From the NCBI GenBank assembly GCA_016713365.1, contig JADJPG010000021.1, positions 50,472 through 114,471 on the forward strand: a stretch of DNA of 64,000 bases, written 5' to 3'. The notes beneath the pieces are model-generated. The model ran no database searches, was not told where the DNA came from, and saw only the letters and a list, made by a program, of their open reading frames with translations. The translations under genes were made by a program, and so were the position numbers. Within the stretch, counting starts at the first letter, position 1. Every line of letters starts with the position of its first letter. The stretch comes from Verrucomicrobiota bacterium (GTDB lineage Bacteria > Verrucomicrobiota > Verrucomicrobiia > Limisphaerales > JADJPG01). This document shows, in pieces, positions 48,249-57,033 of this stretch.

Positions 48249-51043
48249 ACCGACGCCCTTTCGTAATTCAGGTGCGACACCTTGGACTCAACATCCTTTG
48301 CGAAAGATTTACCGTGCTTGCCGCTGCGCAGCGCCCAGGTCGTCGCGCCACACGCAAACGCCACGACTGTGATCGAACTCAGCGGCATCAACACCGCGCA
48401 TACAATCGGCGACAACCGGCCCGACGCTGCGATGGCGACGCCGATGACGTTGTAAGCCGCCGACACCAGAAACGCCGCGCGCACCACGCGCACCGTGTCC
48501 TTCGAGAACTTCAGCACCGCGCCCAAACTCGGCACAGTGCTCGACGCGGCGATGACATCGCTCGCAGGCGAAAACGCGCTGACGTTCTCGACGACGGCCA
48601 CGCCGACATCGCTTTGCTGAAGAGCGCCGGCGTCGTTCAAGCCATCGCCGACCATCATCACGGTGCGACCGCGCTGCTGAAGCTCGTGGATGAAACCCAG
48701 CTTGTTCAGCGGGCTTTGGTTGAAATGCAGGTGGGCTTTCGTGCCGAAGACGCTCGCGAAACGTTCACGTTCCTTAGCGTTGTCGCCGCTGAGCAGCGCG
48801 AGTTCGTAGTCGTTTGAGAGCTGGCCGATGAGTTTGTCGGCATCGGGCCGCAACGCGCTGGCAAGATGGAAACACCCGCGGTATTTGCCGTTGATAGCGA
48901 CGTGAACGGTGGAGCCTTGGGGAGTTTTGAGGGAACGCTCGCCCTCACCCCGACCCTCTCCCCCAAGGAGAGGGAGCGCGGTAACGACGTGAGACGCACG
49001 ACCACTATCTCCCGCGGACGAATCATTACTGGGCGCGGCCAAAGAGGCGGTGTTTGTAGCCGACTGGATTCGCGCACCCTCTCCTGGGGGAGAGGGCCGG
49101 GGTGAGGGCGGACCAAACTCCCTCACACACGCTCCGCGTGATTCCAGCCAAGCTTGCGAGCCCATCCAGATCTCGTTCCCGGCCACGCTGCCTTCCATGC
49201 CGCAGCCGGCGGTTTCGAGAAATGAACGCACCGTGTCAGGGAAATGTTCGCGCGCGATTGCATCGCCAACGCGGACGGCGAGCGGATGCGTCGAATGCCG
49301 CGTCATCGAGTAGAGCCAGCGTTCCTCGGCTTCATTCAGCGACGCGCCGTCCCACGTCACCGAACCTGCGCCTGCGGCGGTCAGCGTGCCCGTCTTGTCA
49401 AAGACCACGGCGTCCACCTTCGCCAGCGTTTCGACAACGTGCGCGTTCTTCAGGAAAATCTTCCGGCCACCCAGCAGGCGCACGGCGGTTCCGAGCGCAA
49501 ACGGCGCCGCCAGCGCGAGCGCACACGGGCACGCCACGATGAGCACGGACGTAAACGCCTTCACCGCGCGTGAGGCATCGGCAAACGCCCAATACGCCGC
49601 GGAACCAATCGCGATAACGAGCACCAGCTTGGTGAAGCGCTGGCTGTAGCGGTTGGTGAGGTTATCGAGCGTGTCGGCCTTGTCCTTGCGGAACGCGTCC
49701 TGGTTCCAGAGCGACGTGAGGTAGCTTTGCGAAACAGCCTTCGTCATCTCGATCTCGATCGCGCCGCCGATCTGGCGTCCACCGGCGTAAAGATAATCGC
49801 CCGGCTTTTTCTCGACCGGTTCCGATTCACCCGTGACGAAGCTGTAGTCGATGAGCGCCGGGCCATCGACGAGACGCGCATCCGCCGGGATCAACTCGCC
49901 GTTGCGCAGGATGAGCCGATCGCCAAGCGCGAGCTGCGAGAGGGAGACACGTTCCTCGCCCGGAGCGCCGGTCTCCGACCCGGCGCGGGCGAGTTCACCA
50001 TCGCGTCGAATCGGAGTTCTGCGCTCCAGTTTGCGCGTGACCGAAAGCGGGAAGAACGAGCGGTAATCGCGGTCAAACGCGAGGCGGTCGTAGGTCTTCT
50101 GTTGAAACAGTTTTCCGCAGAGCAGGAAAAACAGCAGTCCCGCGAGCGAGTCGAAGTAGCCTTCGCCGTGGCCAGTCACGACTTCGTAGATGCTCTGCGC
50201 GTAGATCGCGACGATGCCCGCGGCGATCGGCACATCAATGGTCAACAGCTTCTGACGAAGGCTCACCCACGCGGCACGCCAGTAATCCGCCGCGCTGTAG
50301 AAGAAGACCGGCGTTGCCAGCACGAGACTGAACCAGCCCATCAGCTTGCGGAACGCAGGGCCATTCGCGCTGTCGAGACCGAGGTAAGCCGACAGGCTGA
50401 AGAGCATGATGTTGCCGAAGGCAAAGCCAGCGAGGCCGAGTTGAAGCCAGAGCCGGCGCGGGGTCTTGCTGCTGCGGTCGGACTGGAGATCGGAGAACTT
50501 CAGCTCGGGTTCGTAGCCAAGCGACGTGAGCAAGCCGACGACTTCGCTGAGCTTCAGCTTCTCATTCTCGAACGTGATCGAGACCTCCTTGCGCGGGAAA
50601 TTGACCTGCGTCTGGCCGATGCCGGGCTTGAGGCGGAAAAGATTCTCCAGCAGCCAGACGCACGCGATGCAGTGAATCGCAGGGATGTGCAGCGTGACCT
50701 TGGTGAGGCGGTCGTTGGCGAAATCGACGAGGCGTTCGCGCACGGCGGGTTCGTCGAGGAACTTGAACTGGTCCGTGCTGGCCGCCTGCTTCACGCGCAC
50801 GCCGGCGGTTTCGCTGAGCTGATAATAGTTCTCGAGACCGTTCTCGGTGAGCAGTTCAAAAACCGTCCGGCAGCCCTGGCAGCAGAAGGATTTCTCAGCG
50901 AGCGCGAACGATCCGTCATTGCAAGCCAGGCCGCAGTGGAAGCAGGACGTAGCAGTGGATCGCCCCATCACCGGGGCGGCAGATAAGGCGCCGGAACTGG
51001 CGGCTGAATCGTCGGCGGACGCTGTCGTGGTCTCGTTTCGCAT
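48245..51043 (-). CDS. ccoI: CcoI copper-type P1B ATPase with an inserted repeat
   Basis: This exporter supplies copper for cbb3 assembly. The protein has 932 residues from the ATG at 51043 (a GTG at 51091 is possible), longer than typical members. It starts with a Cys-rich segment (CFHCGLACNDG, FCCQGCRTVFELL), then an HMA domain with HCIACVWLLENL. Eight membrane helices surround the CPC motif (IVACPCALALAAPF), and TGES, DKTGTLTAAG and MVGDGLNDAGAL complete the ATPase set. An insertion of about 58 residues (about 644-701), rich in Pro, Gly, Ser and Ala, is encoded by a palindromic repeat at 48941-49110. It lies in the nucleotide-binding region without breaking the frame. It is first in the cco operon. 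Confidence 0.93.
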   Translation of the reverse strand: MRNETTTASADDSAASSGALSAAPVMGRSTATSCFHCGLACNDGSFALAEKSFCCQGCRTVFELLTENGLENYYQLSETAGVRVKQAASTDQFKFLDEPAVRERLVDFANDRLTKVTLHIPAIHCIACVWLLENLFRLKPGIGQTQVNFPRKEVSITFENEKLKLSEVVGLLTSLGYEPELKFSDLQSDRSSKTPRRLWLQLGLAGFAFGNIMLFSLSAYLGLDSANGPAFRKLMGWFSLVLATPVFFYSAADYWRAAWVSLRQKLLTIDVPIAAGIVAIYAQSIYEVVTGHGEGYFDSLAGLLFFLLCGKLFQQKTYDRLAFDRDYRSFFPLSVTRKLERRTPIRRDGELARAGSETGAPGEERVSLSQLALGDRLILRNGELIPADARLVDGPALIDYSFVTGESEPVEKKPGDYLYAGGRQIGGAIEIEMTKAVSQSYLTSLWNQDAFRKDKADTLDNLTNRYSQRFTKLVLVIAIGSAAYWAFADASRAVKAFTSVLIVACPCALALAAPFALGTAVRLLGGRKIFLKNAHVVETLAKVDAVVFDKTGTLTAAGAGSVTWDGASLNEAEERWLYSMTRHSTHPLAVRVGDAIAREHFPDTVRSFLETAGCGMEGSVAGNEIWMGSQAWLESRGACVREFGPPSPRPSPPGEGARIQSATNTASLAAPSNDSSAGDSGRASHVVTALPLLGGEGRGEGERSLKTPQGSTVHVAINGKYRGCFHLASALRPDADKLIGQLSNDYELALLSGDNAKERERFASVFGTKAHLHFNQSPLNKLGFIHELQQRGRTVMMVGDGLNDAGALQQSDVGVAVVENVSAFSPASDVIAASSTVPSLGAVLKFSKDTVRVVRAAFLVSAAYNVIGVAIAASGRLSPIVCAVLMPLSSITVVAFACGATTWALRSGKHGKSFAKDVESKVSHLNYERASV
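48941..49110. repeat. MITE-like element with inverted ends, inside ccoI
   Basis: The outer arms match as inverted repeats of about 40 bases: 48941-48980 (GCCCTCACCCCGACCCTCTC at its start) and 49071-49110, whose complement reads GCCCTCACCCCGGCCCTCTC. Each arm also holds its own small palindrome (CCCTCTCC...GGAGAGGG). About 90 bases of unrelated DNA lie between. The element has no transposase, and its minus-strand reading is open, giving SPRPSPPGEG at one end and LLGGEGRGEGE at the other. Confidence 0.85.
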
Positions 51044-51384
51044 TACTGGTTGCTGCTCAACGCAGGAACCATCGGGAAGAAGCGAAACCACCGCCTAACG
51101 TATCTTGCCATTCATTGCCCTAAATTGGCTTGGGTCGGTGACGGAACGGAAAACCCTCTCGATCTTCGAGTGCGAACGCTGGTCCCGAAGTGATCGGAAG
51201 TGACGGTCGGGAAGTAACAATGGACTGCGAGGCACGACCCGCTTTGGCTACGCCTTCCCGTCCACGCTGGGCCATCGCACGAAACATGTTTCCGCAGTCC
51301 ATATCTCCATCGGCCTTGCTCGCCGCTTCTGGTCGCACCCTTGCTGGTCCTTCCCTTTTGCGGCGCTCGTGCCACAGTGCGGCC
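51044..51384. other. Divergent intergenic region between ccoI and the LDH-like gene
   Basis: About 340 bases separate the two start codons. Open frames on the minus strand (51112-51386) have no recognisable family or start context. Promoters of the cco operon and of the dehydrogenase gene should lie here. I searched by eye for an FNR-type TTGAT....ATCAA site and did not find a convincing one. Confidence 0.35.
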
Positions 51385-52387
51385 ATGAAAGTCGCGGTCT
51401 TCAGCTCACGACGTTACGACGAACAGTTCTTCAAGGCGGCCAACGCTGCGTCCGGCCACGAATTGTTCTTCATCGAAAACCATCTCGATCCTTCCACGGT
51501 TTCACTCGCGCACGGGTTTCCCCGCCGTGTGCGCGTTCGTGAACGACACGTTGAGTGCCGAGACGATTCGTGGACTCGCCGTCGGCGGAACGCGCCTCAT
51601 CGCGATGCGTTGTGCGGGCTACAACAACGTCGACCTCAAGGCCGCCCACGCGCATGGCCTCAAGGTCGTCCGTGTGCCGGCCTACTCACCTCACGCCGTC
51701 GCCGAGCATGTCATCGCGCTGTTGATGACGCTGAATCGAAAGACGCACAAAGCCTACAACCGCGTTCGCGACGGCAACTTTGCGCTCGATGGCTTGCTGG
51801 GCTTCGATGTTCACGGGCTGACCGTCGGCGTGGTCGGCACCGGAGCGATCGGGAGTATAGTGGCGCAGATCTTTCGTGGATTCGGCTGCCAGATCCTCGC
51901 GTACGACGTGGTGAAGAATCCCGCGTGTGAAGCAAGCGGCGCGCGTTATGTGACGCTCGATCAGCTCTTCGCCGAGTCGGACATCATCACGCTGCACTGC
52001 CCGCTGACGAAGGAAACCAATCACCTGCTAAATCGCGATTCGTTCGCACGAATGAGGAACGGCGTGACGGTGATCAACACCGGCCGCGGCGCGCTCATCG
52101 ACACCGAGGCGGCCATCGACGCGCTCAAGTCCGGCAAGATTGGTTACCTCGGCCTGGATGTTTACGAGGAGGAGGGGGATTTATTCTTCGAGGACCGCTC
52201 GCAATCGATCATCCAGGACGACGTGTTCATGCGGCTGACGACGTTTCCCAACGTGCTCGTCACCGGCCACCAAGCGTTCTTCACCGACACCGCCCTACGC
52301 AACATCGCCGAAACGACGCTCGGGAACGTGACGGACTTCGAGGCGGGCAAGGTGCTGAAGAACGAGGTGAAGCCGACGGGTTTCTAG
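51385..52387 (+). CDS. D-lactate dehydrogenase-like 2-hydroxyacid dehydrogenase, frameshifted
   Basis: This NAD-dependent enzyme would interconvert pyruvate and D-lactate. From the ATG at 51385 (MKVAVFSSRRYDEQFF) the frame is lost at the C-run 51520-51523 by one extra C; the next frame continues AVCAFVNDTLSAETIRGL. Key parts are intact: RCAGYNNVDLKAA, the dinucleotide fold VGVVGTGAIGS, the catalytic arginine region INTGRGALIDTEA, the acidic residue in GLDVYEEE, and the catalytic histidine in LVTGHQAFFT. Joined length is about 334 residues, normal for the LdhA group. Confidence 0.9.
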
Positions 52388-52513
52388 AATCGTACCATGT
52401 GGGCTCAAAGTGCAATCCGGCTGCGGAAATGCCGGCTCTATTCTGTGACTTGCTACATTGGGCCGAGAAATTATGCTTACACCGACAGTCGTTAATCCGA
52501 TATACGTCGAGCT

Positions 52514-53023
52514 ATGTTGTGCTGCGTTTGCAAAGAAAAAGAAGCAAAGGTCCATCTGACCCAGATTGTTGGGGACAAGATGCAGAAGGTGGATCTCTGC
52601 GAAGGTTGCGCTGCCCAGAAGGGCGTCAATGACCCGGCCGGCTTCTCGCTGGCGGATCTGTTGCTCGGGTTGGGCGCTTCCCAGGAGATGGAACAGGCGA
52701 CGGGCGGCGGTGAGCTCAAATGCTCCAACTGCGGCTTCACTCAGGCGGATTTCAAGAAGGCCGGTCGGCTTGGTTGCTCGGAGTGCTACACCACGTTCAG
52801 CGAAGGTCTCGATGGCCTGTTGAAGACGATGCACAAGGGAACAAAGCACATGGGCAAGGTGCCGCACGCCATGCAGCAATCGCGCGAATTGTCGGACAAG
52901 CTGAAGTCGCTCCAGAAGAAACTCGACAAGGCGGTGGCAGAGGAGGACTTCGAACAGGCTGCGGCGATGCGGGACGAAATCAAGGCCACCAAGGAAAAGA
53001 TCGCGTCGATCGCGACCGCTTAA
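52514..53023 (+). CDS. mcsA: McsA-like zinc-finger activator of the arginine kinase
   Basis: The protein has 169 residues. Two CxxC zinc pairs at the N terminus (MLCCVCKEKEAK, DLCEGCAAQ) and two in the middle (LKCSNCGFTQADF, GCSECYTTF) are followed by a UvrB/UvrC-type motif (AVAEEDFEQAAAMRDEIKA). McsA binds and activates McsB in Bacillus. The stop is 4 bases before the mcsB start, so the two are coupled. Confidence 0.93.
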   Translation: MLCCVCKEKEAKVHLTQIVGDKMQKVDLCEGCAAQKGVNDPAGFSLADLLLGLGASQEMEQATGGGELKCSNCGFTQADFKKAGRLGCSECYTTFSEGLDGLLKTMHKGTKHMGKVPHAMQQSRELSDKLKSLQKKLDKAVAEEDFEQAAAMRDEIKATKEKIASIATA

Positions 53024-53027
53024 GCTC

Positions 53028-54266
53028 ATGAATCTCCACGAGTTTCTCCTCTCCCCCGACGAATCCGCGCGCCGCGAGGGTCCGCACAACAAGATCGTGA
53101 TGTCCAGCCGCGTGCGTCTCGCGCGGAACATCAAGGGCGCCGCATTTCCCGGCTGGGCGAAAAAGGCAGACCGAATCAAGACGCTGGACATCGTCCGACC
53201 CGCGGTCGAATCGCTGCCGCAGATGGCGGATCATTTCTCGGAGACGATGGACAACCTGACGTTGCTGGATAAGAACATCCTCGTCGAACGTCACCTCATC
53301 AGCCGCGAACACGCTGCAAAGAACGCCGGCAGCGGGCTGGTCTTCAATCGCGAAGAAACCCTTTGCGTGATGATCAACGAAGAGGATCACCTGCGAATGC
53401 AGGCATTGCGACCCGGCCTGCAACTCAAGCAAGCCTGGCAGGCGATTGATCAAGTCGACTCGAAGCTGGAGAAGAAGCTGGAATACGCGTTCTCGCCGGA
53501 ACTCGGTTACCTCACCGCTTGCCCGACGAATCTCGGCACGGGTATCCGCGTCAGCGCGATGCTGCATCTGCCGGGCCTCGTGCTTGCCGAACAGATCAAC
53601 CAGATCATCCAGGCGGTGAACAAACTCGGTCTCGCCGTGCGCGGCCTATACGGGGAAGGCACGGAGGCGCTCGGCAATGTGTTCCAAGTGTCGAACCAGA
53701 TGACCTTGGGCGAAGCCGAAACCGACATCGTCGAACGACTGAGCAAGGTGCTCTCGCAGATCATCGAGCACGAAGAAAACGCTCGCGGCACGTTGCTTGA
53801 GAAGAAGCCCAAGACCGTTTACAACCACATCGGTCGCGCCTACGGCATTCTGGCCAACGCGCACAGCATTTCCTCGAAGGAAACGATGAACCTCCTGTCG
53901 TTGATGCGACTGGGAGTTGACCTTGGTTTATTCCCGGACTTGGATCGCGCGCTTGTGGACGAATTGTTCGTCATCACCCAGCCGAACCATTTGCAGAAGC
54001 GTTACTCCGACAAGCTCACGGCGGAAGAGCGCGACCTCCTTCGCGCAGACATGCTCCGCGACCGCCTGCGACCGTCAGCCGGCCGAAGCCAGCCGACGCC
54101 TCCACCCGTGGCTCCGAAATCCCTGACGCTGCGCCCGCGACCGTTCTGCCACGCTGGGGACAGTCCTGACTTCTCCCTTGGCCCACCCAGGTGGCGCAGG
54201 CACACCCTATCCGCTCGTTCAGCTGGGAACGGAGAAATTGGCGCGAATGAAGATATTTCGTGCTAA
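53028..54266 (+). CDS. mcsB: Protein-arginine kinase McsB
   Basis: McsB phosphorylates arginines on proteins and tags them for ClpCP. Residues 1 to about 349 match the phosphagen-kinase fold: VMSSRVRLARNIKGAAFPGW, the EATP-site region FSPELGYLTACPTNLGTGIR, and GLYGEGTEALGNVFQVSNQ. The allosteric phospho-arginine motif is RDRLRP (RDxxRA in the family, about residues 344-349). The remaining 60 residues are Pro/Arg-rich and unlike the family. A different frame from about 54066 gives a milder tail stopping at 54169 (ADASTRGSEIPDAAPATVLP), so another single-base error is possible. Confidence 0.92.
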   Translation: MNLHEFLLSPDESARREGPHNKIVMSSRVRLARNIKGAAFPGWAKKADRIKTLDIVRPAVESLPQMADHFSETMDNLTLLDKNILVERHLISREHAAKNAGSGLVFNREETLCVMINEEDHLRMQALRPGLQLKQAWQAIDQVDSKLEKKLEYAFSPELGYLTACPTNLGTGIRVSAMLHLPGLVLAEQINQIIQAVNKLGLAVRGLYGEGTEALGNVFQVSNQMTLGEAETDIVERLSKVLSQIIEHEENARGTLLEKKPKTVYNHIGRAYGILANAHSISSKETMNLLSLMRLGVDLGLFPDLDRALVDELFVITQPNHLQKRYSDKLTAEERDLLRADMLRDRLRPSAGRSQPTPPPVAPKSLTLRPRPFCHAGDSPDFSLGPPRWRRHTLSARSAGNGEIGANEDISC

Positions 54267-54405
54267 CCCATCTCCCACCATTCACGATAAGAGTCGCAAA
54301 TAAGTGCGGAACCTTTGTCGGGTCTGAAGGGGGTCGCGAAGCGGAAGTCACGCTGGCGACAGGACGCTGGACAAAAAAAACTGCTGGTGCATTTATTAGA
54401 CAACT

Positions 54406-56904
54406 ATGAGCGATGAAGCCATGAACAATTTCACGCCGCGGGCGCAGCAAGTCCTCGCTCTCGCGCGCAAAGAAGCCGACCGGTTCAATCACAATTTCGT
54501 CGGCACCGAGCATCTGCTCCTTGGCCTCATCAAGCTCGGCCAGGGCGTGGCGGTCAATGTCCTCCAGAAGATGGGTCTCGACCTTGAGACCGTCCGCATG
54601 GAGGTCGAAAAGCAGGTCGGCACCGGCCCCGATCAGAAGATGATCGGCAACATCCCCTACACGCCACGCGTGAAGAAGGTGCTCGCCCTCGCCGCCAAGG
54701 AAGCCAAGAACCTCAGCCACACCTATGTCGGCACTGAGCACATCCTGCTTGGTTTGCTTCGCGAAGGTGACGGCGTCGCCGCGCGCGTCCTCAAGAATCT
54801 CGACGTCGACATCGAGCAGACGCGCCAGGAGATCCTCAAGGAGCTCGATCCCAATTTCAACGCGCAAGAAGAAAGCGCCGTTCCCGAACAGCCCGAGAAA
54901 CCGCAGCAAGCCGAGAAGAAGGGTGAAGTCAAAACTCCCGCGCTGAAAGCCTTCGGTCGCGACCTGACGGAGATCGCCCGCAAAGGCGACATGGATCCGG
55001 TCATCGGTCGCCAGAGCGAAATCGAGCGTGTCATCCAGGTTCTCTGCCGTCGCACAAAGAACAATCCCGTACTGCTCGGCGAAGCAGGCGTCGGCAAGAC
55101 CGCCATCGTGGAAGGCCTCGCGCAGGAAATCGCGAAAGGCAACGTTCCGGAACTCCTCCGCGAGAAACGCGTCATCACGCTGGATCTCGCGCTCATGGTC
55201 GCCGGCACCAAGTATCGCGGCCAGTTCGAGGAACGCATCAAGGCGGTGATGGACGAGATTCGCCGCGCGAAGAACGTCATCCTGTTCATCGACGAGCTTC
55301 ACACCATCGTCGGCGCTGGCTCGGCGGAAGGCACGATGGACGCCTCCAACATCATCAAGCCCGCGCTCAGCCGTGGTGAGATGCAGTGCATCGGCGCGAC
55401 GACGCTGAACGAGTATCGCAAGTACATCGAGAAGGACGCCGCGCTCGAACGCCGCTTCCAAAGCGTGAAGGTCGAGGCTCCGTCCATCGACGACGCCATC
55501 GCAATCCTCAAGGGACTCCGCGGCAAGTATGAGGAACATCACAAGGCGGAGATCACCGACGCTGCCGTCGAATCCGCAGTGAAGATGTCGGATCGCTACA
55601 TCACGGATCGTTTCCTGCCCGACAAGGCCATCGACCTCATGGACGAAGCTGGTTCCCGCGCGCGCATCGGTGCGATGACCCGCCCGCCGGAGCTCAAGGA
55701 CATCGAAGTCGAGATCGAACAAATCAAGGTCCAGAAGGAAAAGGCGATCAAAGAACAGGACTTCGAAGGCGCCGCCGCGATGCGCGACAAGGAAAAGCAC
55801 GCGAAGGAAAAACAGGAATCCGTGCTCACCGCGTGGAAGTCCAGCCGCGAAGAGAAGCGCGTGAAAGTCGACGAGGAAGACATCCTTCAGGTTGTCGCCA
55901 AGTGGACTGGCATTCCCCTCAAGCGCATGGAGCTTGGCGAAGCCCAGCGTCTGCTCGCGATGGAAGACGAGATGGCGAAGACGGTGATCGGTCAGAAGGA
56001 AGCCGTCAGCGCGATGTGCAAGGCACTCCGCCGTTCCCGCGCGGATCTCAAAGATCCGAAGCGCCCCATCGGTACGTTCGCGTTGCTCGGGCCCACCGGC
56101 GTGGGCAAAACGCTGCTCGCGAAATCGCTGGCCGAATCGATGTTCGGTGATTCCAAAGCGCTCATCCAGCTCGACATGTCGGAATACATGGAACGCCACA
56201 ATGCCTCGCGCATGATTGGCTCGCCTCCGGGTTATGTCGGCTACGAGGAAGGCGGTCAGTTGACCGAACAGGTCCGCCGCAAGCCGTACTCGGTGGTGCT
56301 CTTCGACGAAATCGAGAAGGCGCATCCGGACGTCATGAACATGCTGCTGCAAATCCTGGAAGAGGGCAAACTCACGGACAACATCGGTCGGGTCGTCAAT
56401 TTCCGGAACACCGTCATCCTGCTCACCTCCAACGTGGGTGCGGACACGATCAAGAAGCAGTCCACGATGGGCTTCTCCTCGATCAACGATCAGAACAGCT
56501 ACGAGAAGATGCGTGAGAAGATCATGGACGAGGCCAAGCGCCAGTTCCGTCCGGAATTCCTCAATCGTCTTGATGACATCATCGTCTTCCGCACGCTGAC
56601 CAAGCCGGACCTCATTGAGATTCTCGACCTCGAAATCAAGAAGGTCGAAGACCGCCTCAAGGGCAGAAACCTGAAGCTCGTCCTCGACGACAAGGCGAAA
56701 GACCTGCTTGTGGAGAAGGGCTACGACCCGACTTACGGCGCGCGTCCGATGCGTCGTTCCGTCGAGCGCTTCCTTGAAGATCCGCTCGCGGAAGAAATCC
56801 TGCGCGGCAATCTCCACGACGGCGACCCGGTGTCCGTCACCGTGGAAGATGGGAAGATGATCTTCAAACAGAACACTCCAACTTCCGGCGCGCTGTCCAG
56901 CTAA
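54406..56904 (+). CDS. clpC: ClpC unfoldase (Clp protease ATP-binding subunit)
   Basis: The protein has 832 residues. Two Clp_N repeats (FTPRAQQVLALARKEADRF; YTPRVKKVLALAAKEAKNL), each with VGTEH.LLGL, receive adaptors and phospho-arginine. Two AAA+ modules follow with Walker A GEAGVGKT and GPTGVGKT. A coiled middle domain contains a UVR-like helix (QDFEGAAAMRDKEKHAKEKQ). The D2 small domain ends the protein (YGARPMRRSVERFLEDPLAE). It feeds substrates to ClpP, whose gene is not in the window. It lies downstream of mcsA-mcsB as in Firmicutes, but there is no ctsR. Confidence 0.96.
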   Translation: MSDEAMNNFTPRAQQVLALARKEADRFNHNFVGTEHLLLGLIKLGQGVAVNVLQKMGLDLETVRMEVEKQVGTGPDQKMIGNIPYTPRVKKVLALAAKEAKNLSHTYVGTEHILLGLLREGDGVAARVLKNLDVDIEQTRQEILKELDPNFNAQEESAVPEQPEKPQQAEKKGEVKTPALKAFGRDLTEIARKGDMDPVIGRQSEIERVIQVLCRRTKNNPVLLGEAGVGKTAIVEGLAQEIAKGNVPELLREKRVITLDLALMVAGTKYRGQFEERIKAVMDEIRRAKNVILFIDELHTIVGAGSAEGTMDASNIIKPALSRGEMQCIGATTLNEYRKYIEKDAALERRFQSVKVEAPSIDDAIAILKGLRGKYEEHHKAEITDAAVESAVKMSDRYITDRFLPDKAIDLMDEAGSRARIGAMTRPPELKDIEVEIEQIKVQKEKAIKEQDFEGAAAMRDKEKHAKEKQESVLTAWKSSREEKRVKVDEEDILQVVAKWTGIPLKRMELGEAQRLLAMEDEMAKTVIGQKEAVSAMCKALRRSRADLKDPKRPIGTFALLGPTGVGKTLLAKSLAESMFGDSKALIQLDMSEYMERHNASRMIGSPPGYVGYEEGGQLTEQVRRKPYSVVLFDEIEKAHPDVMNMLLQILEEGKLTDNIGRVVNFRNTVILLTSNVGADTIKKQSTMGFSSINDQNSYEKMREKIMDEAKRQFRPEFLNRLDDIIVFRTLTKPDLIEILDLEIKKVEDRLKGRNLKLVLDDKAKDLLVEKGYDPTYGARPMRRSVERFLEDPLAEEILRGNLHDGDPVSVTVEDGKMIFKQNTPTSGALSS

Positions 56905-56920
56905 GCGCTGACTTTCTCAC

Positions 56921-56958
56921 ACGCCGCTTGCCTTCGGGCAGGCGGCGTTTTTCTTTTT
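56921..56958 (+). terminator. Terminator after clpC
   Basis: A GC-rich stem (ACGCCGC-TTGCC at 56921-56932 with GGCA-GGCGGCGT at 56937-56948) has a TTCG loop and one bulge, followed by TTTTCTTTTT. It lies 16 bases past the clpC stop. Confidence 0.8.
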
Positions 56959-57033
56959 GCAGGCGGTCTGCGAGCCAGAATTTGCTTCTGATTTCCCCTC
57001 CACTCGACCAAGCTGGCTACAGCAGGTGAACCT

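Noticed and set aside
49727..50986. 419-codon plus-strand frame
   Set aside because: Antisense to ccoI with no recognisable domain.
54016..56817. 933-codon open frame antisense to clpC
   Set aside because: ClpC is unmistakable on the plus strand; the antisense frame has no motifs.
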